A stretch of DNA of 33,080 nucleotides from Hyphomicrobiales bacterium (GCA_016780665.1 JADHLM010000003.1:1-33080); one strand, 5' to 3'. Positions 15,199 to 26,084 are shown, counted from the first letter of the stretch. Translations and numbers: made by a program. Notes: generated by a model not told the origin, from the letters alone.

Positions 15199-15214
15199 AA
15201 GTGATCCTTCACTT
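15199..15214 (-). terminator. Terminator hairpin for the SnoaL-like transcription unit
   Basis: A 6-bp perfect stem AAGTGA/TCACTT with a 4-nt loop. On the minus strand it is followed by TTTTTT, so it should end leftward transcription. It lies 120 bp past the stop of the SnoaL-like gene and only 2 bp after the stop of the convergent cupin gene. Confidence 0.65.
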
Positions 15215-15233
15215 AAACAATCACGTTATGTTG

Positions 15234-15332
15234 TTGTGTGGGTAAGATGAATGTAAGTATAAACCTCATCTTACAAATAAATTTCAACATATCCCTATTA
15301 ATCCCTAAGGTTGATATCACTTACCCGCACAA
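15234..15332. other. Nested inverted repeats, candidate structured RNA or small palindromic element
   Basis: A 13-bp inverted repeat (TTGTGTGGGTAAG at 15234 and CTTACCCGCACAA at 15320) encloses 73 bp. Inside lie TGTAAG/CTTACA (15252-15257 and 15270-15275) and TCAAC/GTTGA (15284-15288 and 15310-15314). The inner GTAAG and CTTAC copies allow alternative pairing (GTAAGATG with CATCTTAC). The single non-Watson-Crick pair is U-G on the plus strand and C-A on the minus, which favours plus. Yet the nearby terminator fits minus-strand transcription. ATCCCTA is directly repeated within. It is not a standard terminator, since no T-run follows the large stem. Confidence 0.4.
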
Positions 15333-15334
15333 AA

Positions 15335-15664
15335 CTAACCTACTTTTGTTGCTCCCGTTTCACATCTATAGAGTTTGTTATCTTTTTTTGTGTAAGCTGC
15401 AAGAACAGCTTCTTTTGTATTATCCGGGAAAGCTATAACCATATGCTCTACTAATATATCCTCATTTTCATAGACGCATCTGTGCTGTTCAATTGTAAAG
15501 CTATCGCTGGCAAAAAAACCTTTGATCATACCAAGAGTTTCCTCTCTATTCATTGTTGTGCCAGATTGGTGTCTTATAAATGTATATTCTTCATGAATAT
15601 AACTACTAAATTTATCAAAATCCCTATTAGCTCTGGCTTCTTTTAGTTCTGGAAAAATATTCAT
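15335..15664 (-). CDS. SnoaL/NTF2-like small protein
   Basis: This 109-residue protein starts MNIFPELKEARANRDFDKFS and continues YIHEEYTFIRHQSG. This is the helix then strand pattern of NTF2-like (SnoaL, DUF4440) cone-fold proteins. AGAGGA lies 8 bp before this ATG, so I prefer it to upstream Met codons that would add a hydrophobic, low-complexity extension. Such proteins are isomerases, hydrolases or binding proteins, and there is nothing here to choose between these. The gene is divergent from the aminotransferase gene, with 86 bp between starts, and has a structured 3' region. Confidence 0.72.
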   Translation of the reverse strand: MNIFPELKEARANRDFDKFSSYIHEEYTFIRHQSGTTMNREETLGMIKGFFASDSFTIEQHRCVYENEDILVEHMVIAFPDNTKEAVLAAYTKKDNKLYRCETGATKVG

Positions 15665-15750
15665 TAACTCAATCCTCTCATGATTATCATTGATTCTTAG
15701 GAAGATTATAACATAAGATGTTTCAGTAAAATAAAATTTTAAATTTAAAT

Positions 15751-17121
15751 ATGTATAGAAATAAATTGCCTTCATTAGATAAAGAAAATTTTATCCACCC
15801 TTTAACCCACCTTGCGAAGTTTGATAGAGGTGAGATACCAGCAAGGATTATGAAGTCTGCGAAGGGTGTAAAAATAAAAGACTTTGATGATAAAGAATAT
15901 ATAGATGCCTTCTCTGGGTTGTATTGTGTCAATGTTGGATATGGCTGCACTGAGATTATTGATGCAATAAAAAAACAGGCGGAAAATTTAGCTTACTATC
16001 ATGCATACTATGGGAATGGTACTGAAGCATCTATTAAATTATCTAATGTGGTTGTAAATTTAGCCCCAAAAAACATGAGTAAGATATATTTTGGATTAAC
16101 GGGTTCAGATGCAAACGAAACTAATATTAAATTGCTATGGCATTACAACAATTTGATAGGAAAACCTGAGAAGAAAAAAATTATTTCAAGAAATGGATCC
16201 TATCATGGCTCGGGGATAATTACTGGTAGTTTGACTGGACTTAAAAACTACCATAAAAACTTTGACCTTCCATTGAACAATTTCTTACATACTGAAGAAG
16301 CTAACTACTTTCATAGGAGTAATTTAGATCAAAGCGAGGAAGAATTCTCAAAATATTGTGCTGATAAATTAGAAGATACAATACTAATAGAAGGTCCAGA
16401 AACAATTGCAGGATTTATTGCAGAACCTGTAATGGGAAATGGCGGCTTAGTTCCACCACCAAAAGATTATTGGAGTAACGTATGTAAGGTACTCAAAAAA
16501 TATAATATTTTATTTATTGCAGATGAGGTTATCACAGGTTTTGGAAGACTCGGTGAGATGTTTGGCAGTGATTATTATGGCATCAAAGCAGATTTAATAA
16601 CTGTTGCAAAGGGTATTACGTCTGCCTATGCTCCGTTATCTGGTTCTATTATCTCAGATGAGATTTACGATGTTATAAGAGATGGGACAGATAAGAATGG
16701 TGTATTTACTCACGGATCCACATACTCGGCACACCCAATTTCATGCGCAGCTGCAGTAGCAAACTTAAATTTTATTAATAAAAATAATCTAATTAATAAA
16801 GGTTCAGAAATTGCAAAATATTTCAATATGAAACTGAAAGAGACATTTATTGATCATCCAAATGTGGGTGATATCAGATACGAGGGACTCCTATCAGCTA
16901 TTGAGTTGGTAAAAGAGAAAAAAAATAGACTCTACTTCAAAAATCAAGGGGCTTTGGCTCAAGAGATTGTTTCCAAAATGGCAGTTAATGGTATTCTCGC
17001 AAGAGCAATGCCGTCCGGAGACACTATTGGATTTGCACCTGCTTTTTGTTTATCCAAAAAAGATGCTGATATAATCATTGATTGCACATCAAAGAGTATT
17101 AATCAGGTTATAAACCACTAA
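15751..17121 (+). CDS. Class III PLP-dependent aminotransferase (omega-amino acid/amine:pyruvate type)
   Basis: This 456-residue protein has the class III signature LFIADEVITGFGRLGEMFGSD, then the PLP-binding Lys287 in TVAKGITSAYAPLSG. N-terminal residues FSGLYCVNVGYG and the GSDANETNIK phosphate-binding loop are as in omega-amino acid:pyruvate, putrescine or taurine aminotransferases. It transfers an amino group from a terminal amine to an oxo acid. The exact amine is unknown. It ends 14 bp inside the convergent CoA-transferase B gene, so the two 3' ends overlap antisense. Confidence 0.9.
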   Translation: MYRNKLPSLDKENFIHPLTHLAKFDRGEIPARIMKSAKGVKIKDFDDKEYIDAFSGLYCVNVGYGCTEIIDAIKKQAENLAYYHAYYGNGTEASIKLSNVVVNLAPKNMSKIYFGLTGSDANETNIKLLWHYNNLIGKPEKKKIISRNGSYHGSGIITGSLTGLKNYHKNFDLPLNNFLHTEEANYFHRSNLDQSEEEFSKYCADKLEDTILIEGPETIAGFIAEPVMGNGGLVPPPKDYWSNVCKVLKKYNILFIADEVITGFGRLGEMFGSDYYGIKADLITVAKGITSAYAPLSGSIISDEIYDVIRDGTDKNGVFTHGSTYSAHPISCAAAVANLNFINKNNLINKGSEIAKYFNMKLKETFIDHPNVGDIRYEGLLSAIELVKEKKNRLYFKNQGALAQEIVSKMAVNGILARAMPSGDTIGFAPAFCLSKKDADIIIDCTSKSINQVINH

Positions 17122-17848
17122 TACTATGAACTTTGCTCAAGATATCTTGATCAATTTTTATCCTCTTATTGTTTACTGATAACTTCCACGGTATCCCTTC
17201 AACAGCTTCTTCAAAAGTGAAATCATCTAGAATACTATCTAAATTCCAACCACTTGGAGACATGACAAATTTAGCTTTGTCTGTAATTAAAATTGAAGGG
17301 CCTTTACCTAACTGATATTTAACTCTCAATTTATCAAATGCTGCTCCAGAGCCAGGACTTGTTATAAAATCAACTTTTTCAACAAATCTTCTTGGATCGT
17401 GGGGCATGAGAATAATTAAATTAGGGATTAAACATGCAATATCATGCGCTCCACCTGAGCCAACCATTCTTACCTTGGGATTTTGATAGCCTCCTATAAC
17501 TGTTGAGTTTAAATTACCAAAAATGTCTATTTGAGCGGCCGAGAGTAGTCCAACATCAATTCTACCAGCTTGTAGATCAGAAAAAACAGAGAAACTATCT
17601 GTGATCATATCTGATCCATGGGCTATTGATGGACTGCCTGTGGAATAAGATTTTGTTTTTGGCATTGCGCCAATAGCCCCAGACTCATAAATTAAATTTA
17701 TATTGGGTTCAATTGTATCCTTAGCAAGGCATGCAGTATCTGATGGAATTCCTATACCCACAAAACATGATCGGTATCCTTTTAATTCCATTGCTGCAAT
17801 CATGGCGATCCTTTTATCGGGGTTAATTTCTCTGTGGTTAACTTTCAT
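17108..17848 (-). CDS. Class I CoA-transferase, subunit B (glutaconate CoA-transferase/IpdB-like)
   Basis: This 246-residue protein has the class I CoA-transferase beta fold: an N-terminal GIGIPSDTACLAK, the Glu-containing loop LIYESGAIGAMP with Glu55 where glutaconate CoA-transferase B has its catalytic Glu54, and GGAHDIACL. With subunit A it should move CoA between acids via a glutamyl-CoA intermediate, or act as a hydrolase as IpdAB does. It overlaps the A gene by 11 bp, so the pair is coupled. The Glu supports true transferase chemistry. The substrate is unknown. Confidence 0.87.
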   Translation of the reverse strand: MKVNHREINPDKRIAMIAAMELKGYRSCFVGIGIPSDTACLAKDTIEPNINLIYESGAIGAMPKTKSYSTGSPSIAHGSDMITDSFSVFSDLQAGRIDVGLLSAAQIDIFGNLNSTVIGGYQNPKVRMVGSGGAHDIACLIPNLIILMPHDPRRFVEKVDFITSPGSGAAFDKLRVKYQLGKGPSILITDKAKFVMSPSGWNLDSILDDFTFEEAVEGIPWKLSVNNKRIKIDQDILSKVHSISGL

Positions 17849-18731
17849 CCAATGCTCCGCATAAACCCTTTTCTAGGGACAACCTATTTTCTTTCCCTAT
17901 CTTTTCCATATATAATTCGATATTATCTACGTTAATTACCCATTCACTAAGATAGCGCTCTAGTTCTGACTCATTTCTTGAGACAGAGTCATAAGATATA
18001 TAATGCTGGTCATCTCTTGAGTAAAAACCTGATACATAAGATGGATATGCACCCCATGGAAGCTCAACAATATTTGTAACCCTGTGAGATGGAATAATTG
18101 TTTTTTCAGGAGAGTCTTTTATTTCTATATTATCTATAATTCTTTCAACACTTACTATAATACGATCCGACGCTAATGCCCCCTCAACAGTGTCCCCGTC
18201 AATACCCCACATCTGAACATTTCCATATTTATCAGCCTGTTGCGCATGAATTAATGACACATCCGGTTTCAATGAAGGAATAGCTGTATATTCTTGACCC
18301 GTGTATGGAGAAATAATTTTTTTTATAAATTGGATATTTTCTGGCAAATTACCAATTTGTAGTATTTTTGAGGGTATAAAATCAATACCCATCCGAGCGG
18401 CATGTAACCTCATGATTATTGACTGATTTGTCCATTCTTCAATTTCAATCGTTTTAGATTTATATGCTCTATTAAAAGAATGAGAAAGCCCGACTGTTGG
18501 ATTCCCAATATAACCAAAAATAACTTTTTTTATTATGCCTGAAGCTATTAATTGATCAAACAAAATATCAGCACCAGACCTGCAAATAGACAAATTATTT
18601 ATATTCTGCCTTATAAGTTCGTGTGCTAAATAAAATGGTATTAAATGACCAAAACCACCAATAAATATTAAATCATCAGATGAAACATTATTTTTAATAG
18701 CATCATGTAAGTTTGATAACTTTTCAATCAT
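17838..18731 (-). CDS. Class I CoA-transferase, subunit A (glutaconate CoA-transferase/IpdA-like)
   Basis: This 297-residue protein is the alpha partner. It has the N-terminal FIGGFGHLIPFYLAHELIR nucleotide-like loop, VIFGYIGNPTVGLS, then PSLKPDVSLIHAQQADKYGN followed by VSVERII. These are typical of GctA and IpdA proteins. It pairs with the adjacent B subunit in a heteromer. It begins 10 bp after the CaiB-type gene on the same strand. Two unrelated classes of CoA-transferase in one operon suggest that two different acids or steps are served. Confidence 0.87.
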   Translation of the reverse strand: MIEKLSNLHDAIKNNVSSDDLIFIGGFGHLIPFYLAHELIRQNINNLSICRSGADILFDQLIASGIIKKVIFGYIGNPTVGLSHSFNRAYKSKTIEIEEWTNQSIIMRLHAARMGIDFIPSKILQIGNLPENIQFIKKIISPYTGQEYTAIPSLKPDVSLIHAQQADKYGNVQMWGIDGDTVEGALASDRIIVSVERIIDNIEIKDSPEKTIIPSHRVTNIVELPWGAYPSYVSGFYSRDDQHYISYDSVSRNESELERYLSEWVINVDNIELYMEKIGKENRLSLEKGLCGALDES

Positions 18732-18741
18732 GATTTAATTG

Positions 18742-19941
18742 CTAAATAACTTCTGCTTTTGCAAGTGCCTCAATTTGATCATTATCGTAACCTATTGATT
18801 GCAGAATTTCTCTATTATCCTCGCCGAGCAGCGGTGGAGCCTTATTGATTGTCGCTGGTGTATCAGAAAACCTATATGGAACACCCAACATTTTTAAAAC
18901 TCCAGCTTCTGAATGATTTACACTCACGACCATATCATTTGATATAGTCTGTTCGTCAGAGAGTGCATTCTCAACGGAGTTCACAGCACTTGCAGGAATG
19001 TTAGAACCCAATAATTTCTCTAACCATTCATCTACTTTTTTTGTGCTAATTACATCTTGTATTTCCTTATCAATAATACTTCGATTTATAACCCGGTCAG
19101 CATTTTTTATAAATCTTTTGTCTTTTGCCCAATCATCTCTTCCAAGACAGGATGCAAATTTAGCAAATTGTATATCATTGCCTACTGCAATTGCAATACT
19201 ACCATCTATGGCATCAAATGTTCTATATGGAACAATATTTGGATGACCATTTCCAAATCTTCGAGCTGGTTTTCCGCTGACAAGATGATTTGCAGCAACA
19301 TTAACAAGCATTGAGATACTTGTGGTATAAAGACTTGTTTCAACTTTCTGTCCCTTACCAGATATGTTCCTTGAGTTTAATGCCCCTAGAATAGCAATTG
19401 TAGCATTCATACCGGTACAGACATCCACTAATGCGACACCAACTTTCATTGGATCACCATTTTCTTCCCCCGTGATGCTCATCAAACCGCTCTCTGCTTG
19501 AAGAAGAAAATCATAACCCGGTCTTTTGCCGCGAGGTCCTCTTCCCCCGTAACCAGTAATTTGACAATGAACTAGTTGAGGAGCCTCTTTTTTGCGCCAC
19601 TCATCTGTGATTCCATAGTTATCCATTGTTCCAAATTTAAAATTCTCAATCAAAACATCAGAGTTCTTTAGTAGTTTTTTGAGTATTTTTATGCCTTCTT
19701 CAGATTTAAGATTAAGGGTAACACTTTTTTTATTTCTGTTAATTCCAAGAAAATATGCTGCCTCACTTCCAGCAAATGGGGGTCCCCAGGATCTTGTATC
19801 ATCACCTTTTCCAGGTTGTTCAATTTTAATAATCTCTGCACCCATATCTCCGAGATTCATGGTGCAAAATGGACCAGCTAAAATTCTACTTAAATCAAGA
19901 ACCCTGATACCACTTAGTGGTCCATTTTTATTTTCACTCAT
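18742..19941 (-). CDS. CaiB/BaiF family (class III) CoA-transferase
   Basis: This 399-residue protein begins GPLSGIRVLDLSRILAGPF, the family N-terminus, with the CoA-binding EIIKIEQPGKGDDTR and the catalytic Asp144 in RPGYDFLLQAESG. The C-terminal part (PPLLGEDNREIL) is also typical. It forms interlocked dimers and transfers CoA between carboxylates through an aspartyl anhydride intermediate, without glutamyl-CoA. Relatives use succinyl-CoA or acetyl-CoA as donor to activate dicarboxylates, carnitine, oxalate or aromatic acids. The acceptor is not identifiable. It lies 17 bp after the crotonase gene. Confidence 0.92.
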   Translation of the reverse strand: MSENKNGPLSGIRVLDLSRILAGPFCTMNLGDMGAEIIKIEQPGKGDDTRSWGPPFAGSEAAYFLGINRNKKSVTLNLKSEEGIKILKKLLKNSDVLIENFKFGTMDNYGITDEWRKKEAPQLVHCQITGYGGRGPRGKRPGYDFLLQAESGLMSITGEENGDPMKVGVALVDVCTGMNATIAILGALNSRNISGKGQKVETSLYTTSISMLVNVAANHLVSGKPARRFGNGHPNIVPYRTFDAIDGSIAIAVGNDIQFAKFASCLGRDDWAKDKRFIKNADRVINRSIIDKEIQDVISTKKVDEWLEKLLGSNIPASAVNSVENALSDEQTISNDMVVSVNHSEAGVLKMLGVPYRFSDTPATINKAPPLLGEDNREILQSIGYDNDQIEALAKAEVI

Positions 19942-19958
19942 ACCAATTGACCATAGCT

Positions 19959-20825
19959 TTATCTTGGTCTTTCATTTTCATCATTAGCAAGACCATCGAG
20001 ATATGATTCAACATTTTCTCTTCTTCTTTCACGGAACTGCTGGAAATTTGGTTTTCTCTTTTCAAGAAAAGCATTCATCCCTTCAAGTGACTCTTCTGAT
20101 CCCCATACGTGTGCTAGAAGCTCCATACCATGTTGCCAACTTGCATATAAAGTATCGGAGTCATGGTTAAGTGATTTTTTGGTTTGTCTAATTGTTTGTC
20201 CGCTTCGTTCTATTAATCCTTCAGCCCACTTTTGTGTTTCTTCTTCTAATTTAGCTTTTGGAACAACTCTGTTAATCAAACCGATGCTTACTGCTTCCTC
20301 TGCTGTAAATCTTCTGGCCATAAAAATCATTTCTTTAGCAAGTCTTGAACCAATTAATTGAGGCAAATATTGGGTAGCACCAACTGTTGGACATGCTCCA
20401 ACTACAGCACCACTTTGTCCAAATACAGCATCATCTGCAGCAATAACCAAATCGCACCATAATGCCAATTCATGACCACCACCCATGCAATACCCATGAA
20501 CTGAAGCGATGACAGGAATGGGAACACCTCTTATTGCCATTGCAAGAGCAAGCATTCTATCATTCCAATGTGCTGCATTTTCCCAATCTAATCTCATCAT
20601 TGCATGAAAATCACCGCCAGCCGAAAAAGCTTTATCACCAACTCCATTAATCACAATGCAGACTATTGATGGATCATTTCTTGTGGATAGAACTGCATCC
20701 GTTAGTTCGTCTAGTGTTTGTTCTCTGAAGGCATTCCTAACTTCAGGTCTATTTATTGATATCCATGCTACTTTATTTTTTATTTCAAATAAAATTTCCT
20801 TATACTTACCGCCAGCTTTTGACAT
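19959..20825 (-). CDS. Enoyl-CoA hydratase/isomerase family protein, MenB/BadI-like
   Basis: This 288-residue crotonase has the first oxyanion segment FSAGGDFHAMM and the second SVHGYCMGGGHELALWCDL. The stretch FGQSGAVVGACPTVGATQYL then GSRLAKEMIFMARRFTAEEA resembles MenB and BadI (2-ketocyclohexanecarboxyl-CoA hydrolase) more than typical hydratases. This would suit cleavage or closure of a carbon ring. The C-terminal extension (RERRRENVESYL) is Arg-rich. GAGGT lies 5 bp before the ATG. It is probably part of the operon with the CoA-transferases. Ring cleavage is an inference from motif likeness. Confidence 0.87.
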   Translation of the reverse strand: MSKAGGKYKEILFEIKNKVAWISINRPEVRNAFREQTLDELTDAVLSTRNDPSIVCIVINGVGDKAFSAGGDFHAMMRLDWENAAHWNDRMLALAMAIRGVPIPVIASVHGYCMGGGHELALWCDLVIAADDAVFGQSGAVVGACPTVGATQYLPQLIGSRLAKEMIFMARRFTAEEAVSIGLINRVVPKAKLEEETQKWAEGLIERSGQTIRQTKKSLNHDSDTLYASWQHGMELLAHVWGSEESLEGMNAFLEKRKPNFQQFRERRRENVESYLDGLANDENERPR

Positions 20826-20870
20826 TCTTTACCTCTGTTTATTAATATTTTTTTCGAGTTTAAGTTATCA

Positions 20871-21269
20871 TCATTTTTCATTTTCTTCAACCTCAATCAG
20901 GGCACCTGAAAGCTCATTTGGATGAATAAAATATAAATTTCTCCCATGATACCCTGATGTTGGCTCTGCTGTAAGGTTCAAACCACTTTTTTTATGCTTG
21001 TCGTATTCACTATTAACATCGTTAACGGATACACAGTAATGATGAAGACCACCTTTTGGATTTTTCTCTAAGAACTTTGTAATTGGAGATTTATCGTTTA
21101 ATGGCTCCATTAGTTCAATTTTTAAGTTTTCAAATGAAATTACTGCCATCTTTATATTTTGCTTTTCAATAATCATTATCTCAGATATCGGAACATTGAA
21201 TAATTTTTTGTATGCTAAAATAGCTTTATCAATGTTTGGTACTGCATGTGCGATGTGATCAATATTCAT
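20871..21269 (-). CDS. VOC superfamily protein, methylmalonyl-CoA epimerase-like
   Basis: This 132-residue protein reads MNIDHIAHAVPNIDKAILAY, then GLHHYCVSVND and ends ALIEVEENEK. This is the paired beta-alpha-beta-beta-beta vicinal oxygen chelate fold with metal ligands of the epimerase type (N-terminal His, GLHH His, C-terminal Glu). The length fits methylmalonyl-CoA epimerase, but no mutase is in the window, so it may act on another 2-methyl-acyl-CoA. I chose the ATG at 21269 (GGA 8 bp upstream) over a TTG 18 bp further up. It is the first gene of the CoA operon. Confidence 0.82.
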   Translation of the reverse strand: MNIDHIAHAVPNIDKAILAYKKLFNVPISEIMIIEKQNIKMAVISFENLKIELMEPLNDKSPITKFLEKNPKGGLHHYCVSVNDVNSEYDKHKKSGLNLTAEPTSGYHGRNLYFIHPNELSGALIEVEENEK

Positions 21270-21387
21270 ATTTTTATTCCATATCAAATGTATTTTTCAA
21301 AAAAATTATCGAAGTCTTTCAAAGAAATTATAAAACTATTCTATATATGAATGAAAAAAAATCTATGTATTCTCAAAAAATTTTTGT

Positions 21388-21413
21388 AATGTATTTGTGA
21401 TATAAAACACATT
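21388..21413. promoter_or_regulatory. Imperfect dyad overlapping the -10 region of the SMP-30-like gene
   Basis: AATGTATTT and AAACACATT form a 9-bp inverted repeat with one mismatch around an 8-bp spacer. It contains TATAAA, a possible -10 box, about 25 bp before the ATG. This is the geometry of a dimeric repressor site. No regulator gene is adjacent. Confidence 0.35.
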
Positions 21414-21430
21414 AAATTATGAGGTCATAA

Positions 21431-22351
21431 ATGTTTAACCCCTTCAGTCAACCATCCTTAATTAAAGCAGAAGTTTTTGCTTCATTGCCTGAAAAATATA
21501 GAAATCTAGGCACAACAGATTGGTCCAATCCAAACAGGCAGGGCGCAAAAGTTGAGCAGTTCTTAGAAGGACCTTCTTTTGATAGAAATGGTAACCTTTA
21601 TGTTACTGATATCCCATATGGAAGAATATTTAAAATTGATACGTCCGGTAATTGGGATCTGGTTTGCGAATATGATGGATGGCCAAATGGTCTAAAATTT
21701 CATAAGGACGGAAGAGCCTTTATCGCATGTTACAAACAAGGCTTGATGGTTTTGGATGTCAATACAGGGAAAATTGAGCCTATTATTGAAACAATGTATT
21801 CAGAGGGGTTCAAAGGTTTGAATGACCTTCACTTCAATAATGAAGGAGATTTGTTTTTCACAGATCAAGGTCAAACGGGCATCATCGATTGGAGTGGCAG
21901 AGTATTTAAATACTCAAAGGATGGAGAACTTCAAAGATTAGTTACAAACGCACCCAGTCCGAATGGGATTACTCTAAATAATGCAGAAAATCAGGTCTAT
22001 GTGGCGGTAACAAGATCTCAACAAATTTGGCGTCTTCCACTCATGAAGGATAAGAGTATAAGTAAAAGTGGCGTTGCAATCCAACTTTCTGGTGGGCATG
22101 CAGGTCCAGATGGAATTGAAATGGACTCAGAAGATGGACTGATTGTATGTCACTTGGGCGTTGGTGTTTGGAGATTTGATAATAATTGTCTTCCAACTCA
22201 TCTTGTTTATACAGATGAGCATAGTTTGATGACAAATATTGCATTCGGTGGTCCTGAAAGAAAAACACTATATATTACAGACTCAATGAATGGAAGAATC
22301 ATGAGAGCTGAAATGCCCGTAGCTGGTAAAGTATTATACGGATTATCATAA
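21431..22351 (+). CDS. SMP-30/gluconolactonase family protein
   Basis: This 306-residue six-bladed beta-propeller has repeats of the form D-x-x-G-N-L-Y-V-T-D (FDRNGNLYVTD, NEGDLFFTDQGQ, SEDGLIVCHLG, KTLYITDSMNG) and the central SPNGITLNNAEN. The metal-site Asp/Asn residues in these loops are as in SMP-30 lactonases, gluconolactonases and related strictosidine-synthase-like propellers. It should hydrolyse a sugar- or other lactone. No signal peptide is seen. The creatinase-like gene follows 26 bp downstream, so they are probably one operon. Confidence 0.88.
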   Translation: MFNPFSQPSLIKAEVFASLPEKYRNLGTTDWSNPNRQGAKVEQFLEGPSFDRNGNLYVTDIPYGRIFKIDTSGNWDLVCEYDGWPNGLKFHKDGRAFIACYKQGLMVLDVNTGKIEPIIETMYSEGFKGLNDLHFNNEGDLFFTDQGQTGIIDWSGRVFKYSKDGELQRLVTNAPSPNGITLNNAENQVYVAVTRSQQIWRLPLMKDKSISKSGVAIQLSGGHAGPDGIEMDSEDGLIVCHLGVGVWRFDNNCLPTHLVYTDEHSLMTNIAFGGPERKTLYITDSMNGRIMRAEMPVAGKVLYGLS

Positions 22352-22377
22352 TTAAAAATTTAAAAGGGGATTTGATA

Positions 22378-23571
22378 ATGCAGAATGGCCATTTTATTAG
22401 CAGTCTAGATCAGGGTAGTAAAAAAATACTCCAAACCAAATATCCTGTATTTACGGAAAATGAATATAAAAGAAGAATTGCTCTCCTTTCAGACACTATT
22501 TCAAATCTTAATCTTGATAAGGTTGTCATATATGAAGCTATGGGATCCGGGAGTGCTGTACAATATTTTACAGGATGGCACACAACCCAAGAAGCATTGG
22601 TTGATATTGTCGCTGGGATGAAAATAAATTTATATGTGGAACATTACAACCATTTACCAATGGCAGAAAAATTAATTAATAATCAAACAAACCTGATATG
22701 GGGAGAGAGACAACTATCTCAGAAAATCTTTCCAAGAATAATTCAGGATCTTGATAGCAACAGTAAAATAGGTGTTATTGGTAGGTTACCCTATAGTTAT
22801 ATTGAACAATTGAATGAAAAAAATATCCAAGTAATAGATATTTTTTCACATTATAACAAGATGCGCTCAATCAAAAGTACAGAAGAAATTTCGTGGATGA
22901 AAATTGCTGCCGCTCTAACTGATGAAGGTATCAACAATTTAGTAAATAACCTTGAGCCTGGACTTACAGAACATGAAATGTCTCAAATCACTCAATCAGG
23001 TTATTTAAAACATGGCGGACATAAAATAATAAATTTTTTTGGTATAACTGATATGGATAAACCAGATAATTGTGTTCCCTATCAATATACTTCAAACAAA
23101 ACTATTACGAAAGATGATATTATTACAACAGAAATCAGTTCCCACTTTTGGAATTACCCTGGACAGGTTTTGAGGAGTATTGGTTTTAAAAAATTAAATT
23201 CATTGTATAGTGAATTACATGCAGTTGGGGATGAAGTATTCAAGAGTATCTTTAAAATATTAAAAGATGGAACTACTATTGAAGAAATATACAATATTTC
23301 TTCAAAAATAGAGGATGGTAGCTTTTCTATTTGGGATGATTTAATTCATGGTTACGGCGGCGGATATTTAGATCCGGTAATTGGTACAAAAAGCAGACCA
23401 GCAAGTCATTATGATAATTTTGTCTTCAAAGAAAATATGTTGGTAGTTATACAACCGAATGTTATTACCAATGATCATAAAGCTGGGATTCAAACAGGTG
23501 AGTTAGTCCATATTCAAAAAGACAAAGCTGTTCGTATGCACAGTTTTACACAAGGGTACATTCAATTGTAA
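22378..23571 (+). CDS. Creatinase/M24 (pita-bread fold) family protein lacking the metal ligands
   Basis: This 397-residue protein has an N-terminal creatinase-like domain (about 1-160) and a C-terminal pita-bread domain. Landmarks are NKMRSIKSTEEISWMKIAA, LVNNLEPGLTEHEMSQ and GYGGGYLDPVIG. The five metal ligands of M24 aminopeptidases (D, D, H, E, E) are not kept. The first Asp region reads TTEISSHFWNYPGQ and the usual I-E-P reads IQPN. It is therefore likely a metal-independent hydrolase like creatinase, or non-enzymatic. I chose the ATG at 22378, with AGGGGA 7 bp upstream. The substrate may be linked to the lactonase pathway. Confidence 0.78.
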   Translation: MQNGHFISSLDQGSKKILQTKYPVFTENEYKRRIALLSDTISNLNLDKVVIYEAMGSGSAVQYFTGWHTTQEALVDIVAGMKINLYVEHYNHLPMAEKLINNQTNLIWGERQLSQKIFPRIIQDLDSNSKIGVIGRLPYSYIEQLNEKNIQVIDIFSHYNKMRSIKSTEEISWMKIAAALTDEGINNLVNNLEPGLTEHEMSQITQSGYLKHGGHKIINFFGITDMDKPDNCVPYQYTSNKTITKDDIITTEISSHFWNYPGQVLRSIGFKKLNSLYSELHAVGDEVFKSIFKILKDGTTIEEIYNISSKIEDGSFSIWDDLIHGYGGGYLDPVIGTKSRPASHYDNFVFKENMLVVIQPNVITNDHKAGIQTGELVHIQKDKAVRMHSFTQGYIQL

Positions 23572-23579
23572 TGTCTTAT

Positions 23580-26039
<2,460 letters not shown>

Positions 26040-26059
26040 TTAAAATCTATCTTAGATTG

Positions 26060-26084
26060 AAAAAACTTGATTCTGCAAGTTTTT
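26060..26084 (-). terminator. Terminator-like hairpin between recF and gyrB
   Basis: A 9-bp stem AAAAACTTG/CAAGTTTTT with a 6-nt loop. On the minus strand it ends in TTTTTT. It lies 19 bp past recF and 45 bp before gyrB. It may be an attenuator or mean that gyrB has its own promoter within a very short gap. Confidence 0.6.

Noticed and set aside
15238-15438. Short plus-strand open frame across the inverted-repeat region
   Set aside because: It overlaps the SnoaL-like gene antisense, has no ribosome-binding site, and the inverted repeats explain the sequence better.
15791-15799. TTATCCACC resembling a DnaA box
   Set aside because: It is a single near-match inside the aminotransferase coding sequence, with no cluster of boxes. 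It is not evidence for an origin.
20871-21269. A propionate/methylmalonyl-CoA pathway based on the epimerase-like gene
   Set aside because: No propionyl-CoA carboxylase or methylmalonyl-CoA mutase is in the window, and the VOC family is broad.
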